This document shows, piece by piece, positions 17,632-26,161 of a DNA stretch of 64,000 bases; within the stretch, counting starts at the first letter, position 1; every line of letters begins with the position of its first letter. The translations under genes were made by a program, and so were the position numbers. Under the pieces are notes generated by a model, which saw only the letters and a list, made by a program, of their open reading frames with translations, made no database searches and was not told where the DNA came from. Source of the stretch: Faecalibacterium sp. HTF-F (lineage in GTDB: Bacteria > Bacillota > Clostridia > Oscillospirales > Ruminococcaceae); assembly GCF_023347535.1 (NCBI RefSeq), contig NZ_CP094473.1, forward strand, positions 2,356,001 to 2,420,000, read 5' to 3'.

Positions 17632-18306
17632 ATGAAACTGACCGGACTGTTCAAGCGCGGTGCCGCCTGCCTGTGCACCGCCGCCATCCTGATGGGCGGC
17701 GTCTCCGCCTTTGCCCTGAGCCCCGCTCTTCCGGACGAGCCTGCCACGGCAGAGCTTTCTGTGACCAACGCGGTGTCGGAGGCACAGCTGCGCTCTGCCC
17801 TGTCCAAGTTCACTGTCACCTATGACAGCGAGGCCGAGGGCTGGCAGATCGATTCTCCCTACGAGGATGCCAGCATGGAAAAGACCTCCTGCGGCCTGTA
17901 CCCCTACCTGTTCGTTACCAACGACGACCCCACCGTGTATCTCAGTCTGGGCATGACCTACTTCGGCAATAAAAAGCTGGACATGAAATCTGTTCGGGTA
18001 GAGACCGAGGATAACTACTACGACTTCACCTGCGACGACCAGTTCGGCGGCAGCTACGATAACGACCTCAAGGCATGGTTCGACTATGAGCTGTTCGATA
18101 TGGACGACGAGACCGGCTGGCTGAACGAGTGGCTTGCCGCCAAGAGCGTCACCGCCACCTTTACCGGCAGGGACGGCTCCACCAAGACCTACACCCTGAC
18201 CAAGGACAACCTGCAGGCCATCCGGGACGTCCTGAACGTCTACGACACCCTGCTCGGTTCCGATGTTTCCACTGCGCGTGTCGTGCTGCGCAGCCTTGTA
18301 AAGTAA
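17632..18306 (+). CDS. secreted protein of unknown function
   Basis: This 224-residue protein starts with KLTGLFKRGAACLCTAAILM, a signal peptide with likely cleavage around FALSPA. The Cys in the h-region does not form a convincing lipobox. The mature part is acidic (SMEKTSCGLYPYLFVTNDDP, DMDDETGWLNEWL) and looks like one alpha/beta domain. I do not recognise the family. AAAGGAG stands six bases before the ATG at 17632, and an extended -10 (TGGTATGCT, about 17580-17588) lies upstream. A strong terminator follows, so it is monocistronic. Confidence 0.75.
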   Translation: MKLTGLFKRGAACLCTAAILMGGVSAFALSPALPDEPATAELSVTNAVSEAQLRSALSKFTVTYDSEAEGWQIDSPYEDASMEKTSCGLYPYLFVTNDDPTVYLSLGMTYFGNKKLDMKSVRVETEDNYYDFTCDDQFGGSYDNDLKAWFDYELFDMDDETGWLNEWLAAKSVTATFTGRDGSTKTYTLTKDNLQAIRDVLNVYDTLLGSDVSTARVVLRSLVK

Positions 18307-18324
18307 AGCTCTTCTGTTTACGCA

Positions 18325-18362
18325 AAAGCCCCCGGAACGGATCACCGTTCCGGGGGCTTTCT
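18325..18362. terminator. bidirectional terminator
   Basis: AAGCCCCCGGAACGG pairs perfectly with CCGTTCCGGGGGCTT around a four-base loop (ATCA). Short T and A tracts flank it, so it can serve both the plus-strand secreted protein gene and the minus-strand uxaC. Confidence 0.8.
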
Positions 18363-18391
18363 ATTGCCTTATTCAGGTTCAGGCACTTCTC

Positions 18392-19825
18392 TTACAGGTT
18401 GAAGTAGCGCTTTGCGTTGTCGAAGCAGATGCCCTTGACGATCTTCTCCAGAGACTTCTCGTCGTTGGGATACTCGCCATCCTCGACCCACTGGCCGATG
18501 ATGTTGCACAGGATGCGGCGGAAGTAGTCATGACGGGTGTAGCTCAGGAAGCTGCGGCTGTCGGTCAGCATGCCAATGAAGTTGCCCAGCAGGCCCAGGC
18601 TTGCCAGACGGGTCATCTGCTCTTCCATGCCGATCTTGTGGTCGTTGAACCACCATGCGGAGCCGTGCTGGATCTTGCCCGGCACCTCGGTGCTCTGGAA
18701 GCAGCCCAGAATGGTACCGATCTGTGCGTCGTCGGCAGGGTTCAGGCTGTAGATGATGGTCTTGGGGCACTCGTTGGTCTCATCCAGAGCGCTCAGCAGG
18801 CTTGCGATCTCGCCGCCGCAGGTAGCGGTGTTGATCATATCAAAGCCGGTATCGGGGCCGAACTTTGCATACTGGCGGCGGTTGACATTGCGCAGGCAGT
18901 TGTAGTGGATCTGCATGGCAATGCCCAGACGGTGATACTGCTTGCCCAGATGGATCAGGATGTAGGTCTGGTACTTCTCAGCCTCTTCGGTGGTGCAGCT
19001 CTCGCCCTTCATCACCTTCTGGTAAATGGCGTTGACCTCTTCCTTAGTAGCCTCACGGTAGGGGATGTAATCCAGGCCGTGGTCCGAAGCGCGGCAGCCC
19101 ATCTCGGCAAAGAACTCGATGCGCTTGGTCAGGGCATCGGTCACGCAGTCGATGCAGGCCAGCTTCTCCTTGCCCACAACAGCGGCCAGCTTGCCCATGT
19201 ACTCTGCAAAGCCGGGCTTGTTGATGTTGATGGCCTTATCGGGACGGAAGGAAGGAGCCACGGTGAACTTGATGGTGGGATCTTCCTTGATCTTCTTGTG
19301 CCAGTACAGATCATCGATGGGGTCATCGGTGGTGCCGATGAAGGCAACGTTGGACTGCTCGATCAGGCCGCGGACGGTCAGCTTGGGGTCATGCTGCAGC
19401 TTGTCGTTGCACAGGTTCCAGACTTCCTCAGCGGTATCGCCGTTCAGCACGCCCTCGTAGCCGAAGAACACATGCAGCTCCAGATTGGTCCAGTGGTACA
19501 TCGGGTTGCCGATGGCCATGGGCAGAGCCTCTGCAAACTTCTGGAAGCGCTCGCGGTCAGGCTTATCACCGGTGATGTACTCTTCGGGCACACCGTTGGA
19601 ACGCATCACGCGCCACTTATAATGATCGCCGAAGTAGCTGCCGTCCGGGTTGCGGCCACCCAGCCACACCTGAGCGATGTTCTCAAAGCGGCGGTTCTCG
19701 TAGATCTCACGGGGAGGGATGTGGCAGTGGTAGTCGCAGATAGGCATATCCGCCGCGTAGTCGTGGTACAGATGCTGCGCAGTGGCAGACTGGAGCATGA
19801 AGTCCTTATCCATAAATGCTTTCAT
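18392..19825 (-). CDS. uxaC: glucuronate (uronate) isomerase
   Basis: This 477-residue member of the amidohydrolase superfamily converts D-glucuronate to fructuronate and D-galacturonate to tagaturonate. The N-terminal ICDYHCHIPPREI supplies metal-binding His residues and is the UxaC signature; PDTGFDMINTATCGG and TDSRSFLSYTRHDYFRRILC are the conserved C-terminal blocks. AGGAG precedes the ATG at 19825. It is transcribed away from uxaB-uxaA, and shared operators point to one regulator for the pathway. Confidence 0.95.
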   Translation of the reverse strand: MKAFMDKDFMLQSATAQHLYHDYAADMPICDYHCHIPPREIYENRRFENIAQVWLGGRNPDGSYFGDHYKWRVMRSNGVPEEYITGDKPDRERFQKFAEALPMAIGNPMYHWTNLELHVFFGYEGVLNGDTAEEVWNLCNDKLQHDPKLTVRGLIEQSNVAFIGTTDDPIDDLYWHKKIKEDPTIKFTVAPSFRPDKAININKPGFAEYMGKLAAVVGKEKLACIDCVTDALTKRIEFFAEMGCRASDHGLDYIPYREATKEEVNAIYQKVMKGESCTTEEAEKYQTYILIHLGKQYHRLGIAMQIHYNCLRNVNRRQYAKFGPDTGFDMINTATCGGEIASLLSALDETNECPKTIIYSLNPADDAQIGTILGCFQSTEVPGKIQHGSAWWFNDHKIGMEEQMTRLASLGLLGNFIGMLTDSRSFLSYTRHDYFRRILCNIIGQWVEDGEYPNDEKSLEKIVKGICFDNAKRYFNL

Positions 19826-19875
19826 GGGTCGATAACTCCTTTTTTCTGATCGATGTTTGTTAGAAAATAGTCAAA

Positions 19876-19889
19876 CGTTGTGTACAACG
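19876..19889. promoter_or_regulatory. hexuronate operator O1 (downstream of the uxaC promoter)
   Basis: CGTTGT GT ACAACG is an inverted repeat with a 2-base centre, in the 5' untranslated region of uxaC. It shares the TTGTnTACAA core with the two other sites and is consistent with a GntR- or LacI-type hexuronate regulator. Confidence 0.6.
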
Positions 19890-19926
19890 GGACACCCGCC
19901 TGCACGGGAAAACTCGTCTTACTTTT

Positions 19927-19957
19927 AGTATAGCGGAAAATGCGCATGTATACAACT
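19927..19957 (-). promoter_or_regulatory. uxaC promoter with overlapping operator O2
   Basis: On the minus strand TTGTAT (19950-19955), a 17-base spacer and TATACT (19927-19932). The -35 is part of an operator-like AGTTGTATACAT (19946-19957), so a bound regulator would block polymerase. Confidence 0.7.
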
Positions 19958-20050
19958 GAAAAAGTGACAAATTTTCTAGCACACAATTGTGCTTTTCGCT
20001 GGAAATGCCCCAAAACGGCACCTTTGGGCTAAAAATATTGCACAAAGCCC

Positions 20051-20080
20051 TTGACTTATTTGTATACAACAGCATAAAAT
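20051..20080 (+). promoter_or_regulatory. uxaB promoter with operator O3 in the spacer
   Basis: TTGACT (20051-20056), an 18-base spacer and TAAAAT (20075-20080). The spacer contains the perfect palindrome TTGTATACAA (20060-20069). This is a classic repression arrangement. Confidence 0.75.
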
Positions 20081-20152
20081 AGGGTAAGGAGCAGAGGGCA
20101 GACAAAGAGGCTCTCTGATAAGCAAAGCAAGTTTATAAAGGAGATCAACAAG

Positions 20153-21667
20153 ATGGAAACTTTGAACTACAAGGTTCTGGAAGGCACCGGCTACAACGGC
20201 TACATCCTGAAGGATGCACCCGTCAAGGTCATGCAGTTTGGCGAGGGCAACTTCCTGCGTGCCTTCGTGGATTACTTCTATGACATCGCAAACGAGAAGG
20301 CCGGCTACAACGGCAAGGTCAAGCTGGTGCAGCCCATCGGCAACTTCCCCCAGATGGCAGACTGGATCAACGAGCAGGAGGGCCTGTACACCCTGTACCT
20401 GCGCGGCAGCGAGAAGGGCCAGAAGGTCGATGCAAAGCGCGTGATCTCCTGCGTGTCCGACTGTGTGTGCCCCTACATCGACGGCAAGTGGGACGAAGTG
20501 CTGGCTCTGGCACGCTCTGCCGATCTGGAGACCATCGTTTCCAACACCACTGAGGCCGGCATCGCCTACACGCAGGGCGACAGTGAGTTCGATCAGGTTC
20601 CTCCCAACAGCTTCCCCGCAAAGCTGACCCGCGTGCTGTTCGAGCGCTACAAGGCATTCAACGGCGCTGCTGACAAGGGTCTGGCCATCCTGTCCTGCGA
20701 GCTGATCGACAACAACGGCAAGGAGCTGCAGAAGTGCTGCAACAACTACGCTAAGGATTGGAATCTGGAGCCTGCCTTCATCGACTGGATGAACAACGCA
20801 AACACCTTCTGCTCCACTCTGGTGGACCGCATCGTTCCGGGCCGCATCCGCGATCCCAAGGAACTGGCTGCTATGGAAGAGGCCAACGGCTACCATGATG
20901 CCGCTCTGGACGTGGGCGAAGTGTTCGGCGTGTGGGTCATCGAGGGCCCCGCAGAGCTGGAGGACAAGCTGCCGTTCAAGAAGGCCGGCGTCAACGTCAT
21001 GGTCGTGCCTGACGTCACCCCCTACAAGAAGCGCAAGGTCCGCATCCTGAACGGTGCACACACCGGCTTCGTTCTGGGCGCATATCTGGCCGGCTTCGAC
21101 ATTGTGCGTGACTGCATGCACAACGACACCATCCGCGGCTTCATGAACAAGATGCTGCACGAGGAGATCATCCCCACCCTGCCGCTGGACAAGAAGGATC
21201 TGGAAGAGTTTGCCTCCGCTGTTGAGGACCGCTTCAACAACCCCTTCGTCAACCATGAGCTGATGAGCATCTCCCTGAACTCCACCTCCAAGTGGAAGGC
21301 CCGCAACATGCCTTCCTTCCTGGCTTACATCGAGGAGCAGAAGCAGCTGCCCAAGTGCCTGACCATGTCTCTGGCCGCCTACATTGCCTTCTATTCCAAC
21401 GACATTCAGGAGCGTACCGCGGACGGCCTGATCTGCAAGCGCCCCGCCGGCAACACCTACAAGATCCAGGATGACGCATGGGCTCTGGACTTCTACTATG
21501 CACACAAGGACGACACCGCAGCCCAGCTGGTGCACGCTGTGCTGACCAACACCCAGATGTGGGATCAGGATCTGACCAAGATCGAGGGTCTGGAGGCCGC
21601 TGTTCTGGCAGACCTCGAGAAGATCCGCACCGAGGGTGCCGAGGCTGCCTACAAGAGCTGCCTGTAA
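20153..21667 (+). CDS. uxaB: tagaturonate reductase (altronate oxidoreductase)
   Basis: This 504-residue member of the mannitol/altronate dehydrogenase family reduces tagaturonate to altronate with NADH. VMQFGEGNFLRAFVDYFYD at the N terminus is the UxaB-type dinucleotide-binding loop, and RILNGAHTGFVLGAYLAGFD in the middle contains conserved substrate residues. AAAGGAG lies upstream of the ATG at 20153. A fructuronate reductase would be the alternative, but pairing with uxaA favours the altronate branch. Confidence 0.92.
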   Translation: METLNYKVLEGTGYNGYILKDAPVKVMQFGEGNFLRAFVDYFYDIANEKAGYNGKVKLVQPIGNFPQMADWINEQEGLYTLYLRGSEKGQKVDAKRVISCVSDCVCPYIDGKWDEVLALARSADLETIVSNTTEAGIAYTQGDSEFDQVPPNSFPAKLTRVLFERYKAFNGAADKGLAILSCELIDNNGKELQKCCNNYAKDWNLEPAFIDWMNNANTFCSTLVDRIVPGRIRDPKELAAMEEANGYHDAALDVGEVFGVWVIEGPAELEDKLPFKKAGVNVMVVPDVTPYKKRKVRILNGAHTGFVLGAYLAGFDIVRDCMHNDTIRGFMNKMLHEEIIPTLPLDKKDLEEFASAVEDRFNNPFVNHELMSISLNSTSKWKARNMPSFLAYIEEQKQLPKCLTMSLAAYIAFYSNDIQERTADGLICKRPAGNTYKIQDDAWALDFYYAHKDDTAAQLVHAVLTNTQMWDQDLTKIEGLEAAVLADLEKIRTEGAEAAYKSCL

Positions 21668-21704
21668 GCCTGATCGTTTAAAAGAAACATTGCTTTGAGG
21701 TGTG

Positions 21705-21832
21705 AACCCTCTCAGTCCGCTTCGCGTCCAGCTCCCCCGAGGGGGGGAGCTTTTGCGGAAACGTAAAGTTTTCATCGCAAAGACCTCGCCCTTCGGGAGA
21801 GGTGGCATCGCATGGCGATGACGGAGAGGGTT
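21705..21832. repeat. AACCCTCTCAG repeat element, copy R1 (between uxaB and uxaA)
   Basis: An imperfect terminal inverted repeat (AACCCTCTCAG at the left, GAGAGGGTT at the right) encloses a hairpin AGCTCCCCC/GGGGGAGCT followed by TTTT and a second block CTCGCCCTTCGGGAGAG. The size, structure and lack of coding sequence are MITE-like. Related copies are at 23600, 35335 and 47793. Confidence 0.75.
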
Positions 21833-21874
21833 CATTCCCTTTTGTGCTTTTAATTGTCAACAAGGAGAACAACT

Positions 21875-23365
21875 ATGCCGCAGGCAATTCATATCAGCCC
21901 CATCGACAACGTGGTCGTTGCTCTGCACCCCATTGCCAAGGGCACGCTGGTGGAAGTGGACGGTCTTTCCGTGACTGCTTTGGAGGACATCCCGCAGGGC
22001 CACAAGATGGCGGTCAAGCCCATCAAGAACGGCGAGAACGTCATCAAGTACGGCTTCCCCATCGGCCACGCCACCGCTGACGCCGCTCCCGGCAGCTGGA
22101 TGCACACCCATAACGTGCACACCAACCTGTCCGGCGAGGTGGAGTACAGCTACAACCCCGCCCCGGATCTGGCTCCCCTGCCTAGGGTCGAGCCGGAGAC
22201 CTTTATGGGCTTCCGCCGCAAGGATGGCCGCGCTGCCATCCGCAATGAGATCTGGATCATCCCCACCGTGGGCTGCGTCAACGACATCGCCAAGAAGATC
22301 GTTGCCGACAATCAGGATCTGGTCACCGGCTCCATCGAGGGCCTGTACACCTTCACTCATCCCTTCGGCTGCAGCCAGACCGGCCACGACCATGCACAGA
22401 CCCGCAAACTGCTGGCTGCGCTGGTGCGCCACCCCAATGCTGCCGCCGTTCTGGTGCTGCATCTGGGCTGCGAGAACCTGCAGCACGATCAGTTCGTGGA
22501 AGAGCTGGGCGAGTACGACCATGACCGTGTGAAGTTCCTCACCTGTCAGGAAGTGGACGACGAGTTCACCGCTGCCCGCGATATCCTCAAGGAACTGGCC
22601 GCTTACGCTGGTCAGTTCAAGCGTGAGCCCATCCCCGTGTCCGATCTGGTGGTGGGCATGAAGTGCGGCGGCTCGGACGGCCTGTCCGGCATCACCGCCA
22701 ACCCCACCATCGGCCGCTTCTCCGACATGATGGGCCAGCGCGGCGGTTCCACCGTGCTGACCGAGGTGCCCGAGATGTTCGGTGCCGAGGGCTTCCTGAT
22801 GGATCGCTGCATCAACCATGACGTCTTTGTCAAGGCTGAGCACATGATCAACGGCTTCAAGGATTACTTCATCAGCCACAACGAGGTGGTCTACGATAAC
22901 CCCTCTCCGGGCAACAAGCAGGGCGGCATCACCACTCTGGAGGACAAGAGCTGCGGCTGCGTGCAGAAGGGCGGCACTGCTCCCATCATGGATGTCATCG
23001 GCTACGGTGATCCTGTTGTCACCAAGGGCCTGAACATGCTGTACGGCCCCGGCAACGATCTGGTCTCCGCCACGGCCATGACCGCCGCAGGCGCACACCT
23101 GATCCTGTTCTCCACCGGCCGCGGCACTCCGTTCTCGGCCCCGGCTCCCACCCTGAAGATCTCCACCAACACTCCGCTGGCCCAGAAGAAATCCGGCTGG
23201 ATCGACTTCAACACCGGCGTGATCGCAGATGGCGAAAAGACCATCGACGAGGCCGCAAAGGACCTGCTGGATCTGGTCATCCGCGTTGCAAGCGGTGAGC
23301 AGACCAAGGCCGAGAAGCACGGCTTCCGCGAGATCTCCATCTTCAAGGACGGCGTCGTTCTGTAA
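21875..23365 (+). CDS. uxaA: altronate dehydratase
   Basis: This 496-residue enzyme dehydrates altronate to 2-keto-3-deoxygluconate. The N-terminal SAF domain (about residues 1-95: HPIAKGTLVEVDG, HKMAVKPIKNGENVIKYG) is followed by the catalytic domain with RNEIWIIPTVGCVN, HPFGCSQTGHDHAQT, LGCENLQ, MKCGGSDGLSGITANP and VQKGGTAPI. The start at 21875 (AAGGAGAACAACT then ATG) gives the usual length. It follows uxaB after repeat R1 and completes the hexuronate pathway to KDG; kdgK and kdgA are not here. Confidence 0.95.
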   Translation: MPQAIHISPIDNVVVALHPIAKGTLVEVDGLSVTALEDIPQGHKMAVKPIKNGENVIKYGFPIGHATADAAPGSWMHTHNVHTNLSGEVEYSYNPAPDLAPLPRVEPETFMGFRRKDGRAAIRNEIWIIPTVGCVNDIAKKIVADNQDLVTGSIEGLYTFTHPFGCSQTGHDHAQTRKLLAALVRHPNAAAVLVLHLGCENLQHDQFVEELGEYDHDRVKFLTCQEVDDEFTAARDILKELAAYAGQFKREPIPVSDLVVGMKCGGSDGLSGITANPTIGRFSDMMGQRGGSTVLTEVPEMFGAEGFLMDRCINHDVFVKAEHMINGFKDYFISHNEVVYDNPSPGNKQGGITTLEDKSCGCVQKGGTAPIMDVIGYGDPVVTKGLNMLYGPGNDLVSATAMTAAGAHLILFSTGRGTPFSAPAPTLKISTNTPLAQKKSGWIDFNTGVIADGEKTIDEAAKDLLDLVIRVASGEQTKAEKHGFREISIFKDGVVL

Positions 23366-23444
23366 AAATCAAAGGCTGCTGAGCGGTTCGCGCCGCCCGG
23401 CGGCCTTTTTGTGCATCTGTGAGCCACAAAAAGGATGTGTTTTT

Positions 23445-23600
23445 ATGGCTATGACCACCCGTATGATGATCTATGCGTTCCTGCTTTATGGCGGCATTTT
23501 TGCCGCTATCGTGGCCGTTATTGCAAGGGTCATAAAATATCTCATCCGCTATGGCATTGATTATTATTTTGAAAAACTAAAAGAACATCAGAAGGACTGA
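23445..23600 (+). CDS. small membrane protein in the hexuronate cluster
   Basis: This 51-residue ORF starts at 23445 with AAAAGGA about ten bases upstream. Residues 6-28 (RMMIYAFLLYGGIFAAIVAV) form one clear transmembrane helix, followed by a basic/aromatic amphipathic tail (RVIKYLIRYGIDYYFEKLKE). I know no family for it. It lies 79 bases after uxaA and directly before repeat R4, on the same strand, so it is probably cotranscribed. Confidence 0.6.
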   Translation: MAMTTRMMIYAFLLYGGIFAAIVAVIARVIKYLIRYGIDYYFEKLKEHQKD

Positions 23601-23688
23601 ACCCTCTCCGGCATCGCCTTGAGATAAAGCGCAAAAAGCTCCCCCTTGGGGAAGCTGGCTGTGAGCTTGCGAACAGACTGAGAGTGTT
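23600..23688. repeat. AACCCTCTCAG repeat element, degenerate copy R4
   Basis: The left end AACCCTCTC and the right end CTGAGAGTGTT are recognisable, with AGCTCCCCC...GGGGAAGCT inside. It is shorter than R1-R3 and carries substitutions, as an older or deleted copy would. It lies between the small membrane protein gene and the epimerase-like gene. Confidence 0.6.
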
Positions 23689-23707
23689 AAAACAGGAGGT
23701 ATATTTT

Positions 23708-24589
23708 ATGAATCAAATCACCACCCGTTACGTCACCGAAAACGGTGCCTGCTACGAGCAGTATGTCATCACCGACGCCGAGGCAAAGACCGAGCTGGTC
23801 ATCACCCCGGAGCGCGGCGGCATGATCACCGGCTTCTCGCTGAACGGCGAGGAGTACATCTGGACCCGCCACCCCAATTTTGCCGAGTGCAACCGTCCCC
23901 GCTTCGGCGTGCCGGTGCTGTTCCCCAACTGCGGCCTGCCCGATAACGGCGTGCATATCTTCGACGGCAAGGCATACCCCATGGAGAACCACGGCTTTGC
24001 CGACCTGTGCGCATGGGATGTGGAAAGCGTCGGCCCGGACGGCGTGACCCTGATTCTGGAGTCCACCCCGCTGACCAAATTCCTCTATCCCTTTGATTTC
24101 ACCGTGCTGATGAACTACAACCTCGAAGGCAATACTGCCGCCATCAACATGACCGTGATCAACGAGGGCGATACCAACATGCCCTTCAGTTTCGGCTTCC
24201 ACCCCTACTTCAAGGCTTCCAAGCTGGAAAACGTGGACTTCGACATCCATTGTGCCACCTGCTCCGAGAGCGCCAAGGGCGATCAGCCCGCTGCCCCGGA
24301 AAAGATCACCCTCACCCGCAAGGAAGGCGCCGACAACAGCGTGCGCCTGCTGACCGGCGTACAGTTCCCCATGACCCTCACCGACAGCGGCAACGGCCAC
24401 AAGGTGACTGTGGATGCAGATGACAGCTTCGACCACGCCGTGCTGTGGCAGCAGGATGCCGAGAGCTTTGTGTGCATGGAGCCCTGGAACGGCTGGGCCA
24501 ACAGCGTCAACGAGGAAGGCCGGCACGAGGTGCTGGAGCCGGACGAGGCCATGACCGCCGATTGGAGCATCACCATCGAGAAGGTCTGA
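23708..24589 (+). CDS. aldose 1-epimerase family protein
   Basis: This 293-residue galactose-mutarotase-fold protein contains ITPERGGMITGFSLNGEEYIW, GVPVLFPNCG, YPMENHGFAD, FSFGFHPYFK (conserved His) and a C-terminal CMEPWNG. The PWNG and HGFA motifs place it with the YeaD/GalM-like group acting on hexoses or hexose phosphates. AGGAGGT precedes the ATG at 23708. Its place after uxaA suggests interconversion of sugar anomers feeding the hexuronate pathway, which is inference. Confidence 0.82.
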   Translation: MNQITTRYVTENGACYEQYVITDAEAKTELVITPERGGMITGFSLNGEEYIWTRHPNFAECNRPRFGVPVLFPNCGLPDNGVHIFDGKAYPMENHGFADLCAWDVESVGPDGVTLILESTPLTKFLYPFDFTVLMNYNLEGNTAAINMTVINEGDTNMPFSFGFHPYFKASKLENVDFDIHCATCSESAKGDQPAAPEKITLTRKEGADNSVRLLTGVQFPMTLTDSGNGHKVTVDADDSFDHAVLWQQDAESFVCMEPWNGWANSVNEEGRHEVLEPDEAMTADWSITIEKV

Positions 24590-24600
24590 GCTTCGTATCG

Positions 24601-24646
24601 TATAACAAAAAGGACACACCTACCATGGTGTGTCCTTTTTGTTATA
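24601..24646. terminator. long bidirectional terminator
   Basis: A 20-base arm (TATAACAAAAAGGACACACC) is exactly complementary to GGTGTGTCCTTTTTGTTATA around a six-base loop. A and T runs within the arms make it functional on both strands, between the convergent epimerase gene and the 24649-25164 gene. Confidence 0.85.
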
Positions 24647-24648
24647 GT

Positions 24649-25164
24649 TCAGTTCTTTGCCGGAATCATAAAGCTCTTATTTTCCGCCGGGTCCCAGTAG
24701 AGCAGTTCCACCCTGCCGCCCTGTGCCAGCAGTTTTTCCTTCGGTTCCTGCTTTTGCCAGCAGCGTTCCAGCAGCTTTTCCATGTCGGCATCGGCAGACA
24801 CCTTCTCCGGGCAGAGAGTGCTGCCCTGCCACTTGCCGTCTGTGTACAGGCTCAGCACACCGGCATTGCCCGCCAGAATCGCGGCAATGTCCTTCTTCAT
24901 GCGGTCGTAGTCATACTCCACCGCCTTGTACTGCCCGTGCCACAGGCCGAAGAACACCGAGAACTCTCCGCCCAGTTCAATGAGCAGATTCTCTTCGTTG
25001 TGCGGATTCTTGACCACAAAGGCCACATCTTCGTTTTCCATGTAGTCGAAGTCCGGCTCTTCATTCGTGTGCACGGTAACATGCTGGCTGCTCAGCGCCG
25101 CAAGCAGGTCCTCCTGCACGGCACTGGTATCCGGGATCTCATCATAATTGATATTTGCGTTCAT
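24649..25164 (-). CDS. hypothetical protein
   Basis: This 171-residue acidic soluble protein has no signal peptide or membrane segment. Visible segments are ENLLIELGGEFSVFFGLWHG, VLSLYTDGKWQGS and a C-terminal VELLYWDPAENKSFMIPAKN. I do not recognise the family. The start at 25164 follows a GAAGGT site. It is transcribed alone, with the strong terminator at its 3' end. Confidence 0.65.
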   Translation of the reverse strand: MNANINYDEIPDTSAVQEDLLAALSSQHVTVHTNEEPDFDYMENEDVAFVVKNPHNEENLLIELGGEFSVFFGLWHGQYKAVEYDYDRMKKDIAAILAGNAGVLSLYTDGKWQGSTLCPEKVSADADMEKLLERCWQKQEPKEKLLAQGGRVELLYWDPAENKSFMIPAKN

Positions 25165-25254
25165 TGGGCTACCTTCTTTCTTATCTCATCCAATTTAATT
25201 AGCGTATCTCCATTTTTTAATGTTTTTTTATTTGAATTTTCCATATATTAACCA

Positions 25255-26100
25255 TCAGTATCCAATAACCTTAGACTCCACCTCCGAAATCACCTCTTCA
25301 GAAATCAAGTTTACATCAAGTCGATATACCACATTCATCCGCGGATTGTATACGCCGAGATACTTTACGTTTTTATATTCCGGATGAATCGAGTGAATTC
25401 CCATACGCCAATACATAAGTAATTGAAGAGTATGCTTGTTCTGGAGTTTTCGTTTTGACACTTTAAAGTCCCAGAGAGTATCGTCTGTCAAGAAATCGCC
25501 ATCACCAGTAGCAACATAACCAGTATATCCACCTTCAAAAGTCAAGCCATCCAATACTTTCGGGCCGTAAATCTCAAAAAAGCGTTGAGAACGTTCAACC
25601 ATCGTGCGAATATTTTCAATTGTATGTGCATCAGGCTTTATATCCTCCACCGGACGATACGCCATAATCCCCGCCCTACACACAGAATCAAACCCAGATA
25701 ATTTTACAGCCGCATCAATAGAATTGTCATCCAGTCCATTTATATTAAGTAGCAATTGTTGGAACTGCTCTAACCGGCGAATGCCCATTGCACCCATTCT
25801 TGAAATGCAAAATGTCTCCTCTGCCGGGGTTCCAGTCATAAAACGCGTAAGGTAATCCACCGCCAGACCAACCAATCCAGGCGATATATTTTCCTCCGAA
25901 TTTAAGTCGTCAATGTCACCACCGTCAAGTACTGTTTGTGTAAACTCGTTCGGCCTTATATAGCCACCCCATGGTTGCTTTATTTTACTGATACGCCGTG
26001 TTACAGAACACATCCATCCGTTCGCAGCGACATCTTGCAGCGTCAACTCACCGGTTAGAATTTTGTCCAACACATCTTCCCTTGTCAACATGGTTCTCAT
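25255..26100 (-). CDS. putative PD-(D/E)XK-fold protein in an AT-rich segment
   Basis: This 281-residue protein is encoded by DNA clearly richer in A+T than its neighbours. Near residue 210 GDGDFLTDDTLWDFKVSK followed by QLLMYW resembles the Asp...Asp/Glu-x-Lys core and helix of RecB-like PD-(D/E)XK nucleases (Asp in GDGDFL, Asp-x-Lys in WDFKVS). The N-terminal half (LTREDVLDKILTGELTLQDV) is unfamiliar. No partner methylase or helicase is adjacent. It lies just outside the recombinase remnant and was probably acquired horizontally; the nuclease role is a guess from the motif. Confidence 0.6.
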   Translation of the reverse strand: MRTMLTREDVLDKILTGELTLQDVAANGWMCSVTRRISKIKQPWGGYIRPNEFTQTVLDGGDIDDLNSEENISPGLVGLAVDYLTRFMTGTPAEETFCISRMGAMGIRRLEQFQQLLLNINGLDDNSIDAAVKLSGFDSVCRAGIMAYRPVEDIKPDAHTIENIRTMVERSQRFFEIYGPKVLDGLTFEGGYTGYVATGDGDFLTDDTLWDFKVSKRKLQNKHTLQLLMYWRMGIHSIHPEYKNVKYLGVYNPRMNVVYRLDVNLISEEVISEVESKVIGY

Positions 26101-26161
26101 CTCCCCCCGATGTTGTCATGAATAGGTTTTGGTGTTCCGAGTTTGCTCATAAGTAAACCGA

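Noticed and set aside
16594..18345. Long minus-strand ORF opposite the M3 peptidase and secreted protein genes.
   Set aside because: Its translation is low-complexity shadow protein without family motifs, and the plus-strand genes have ribosome binding sites and conserved motifs.
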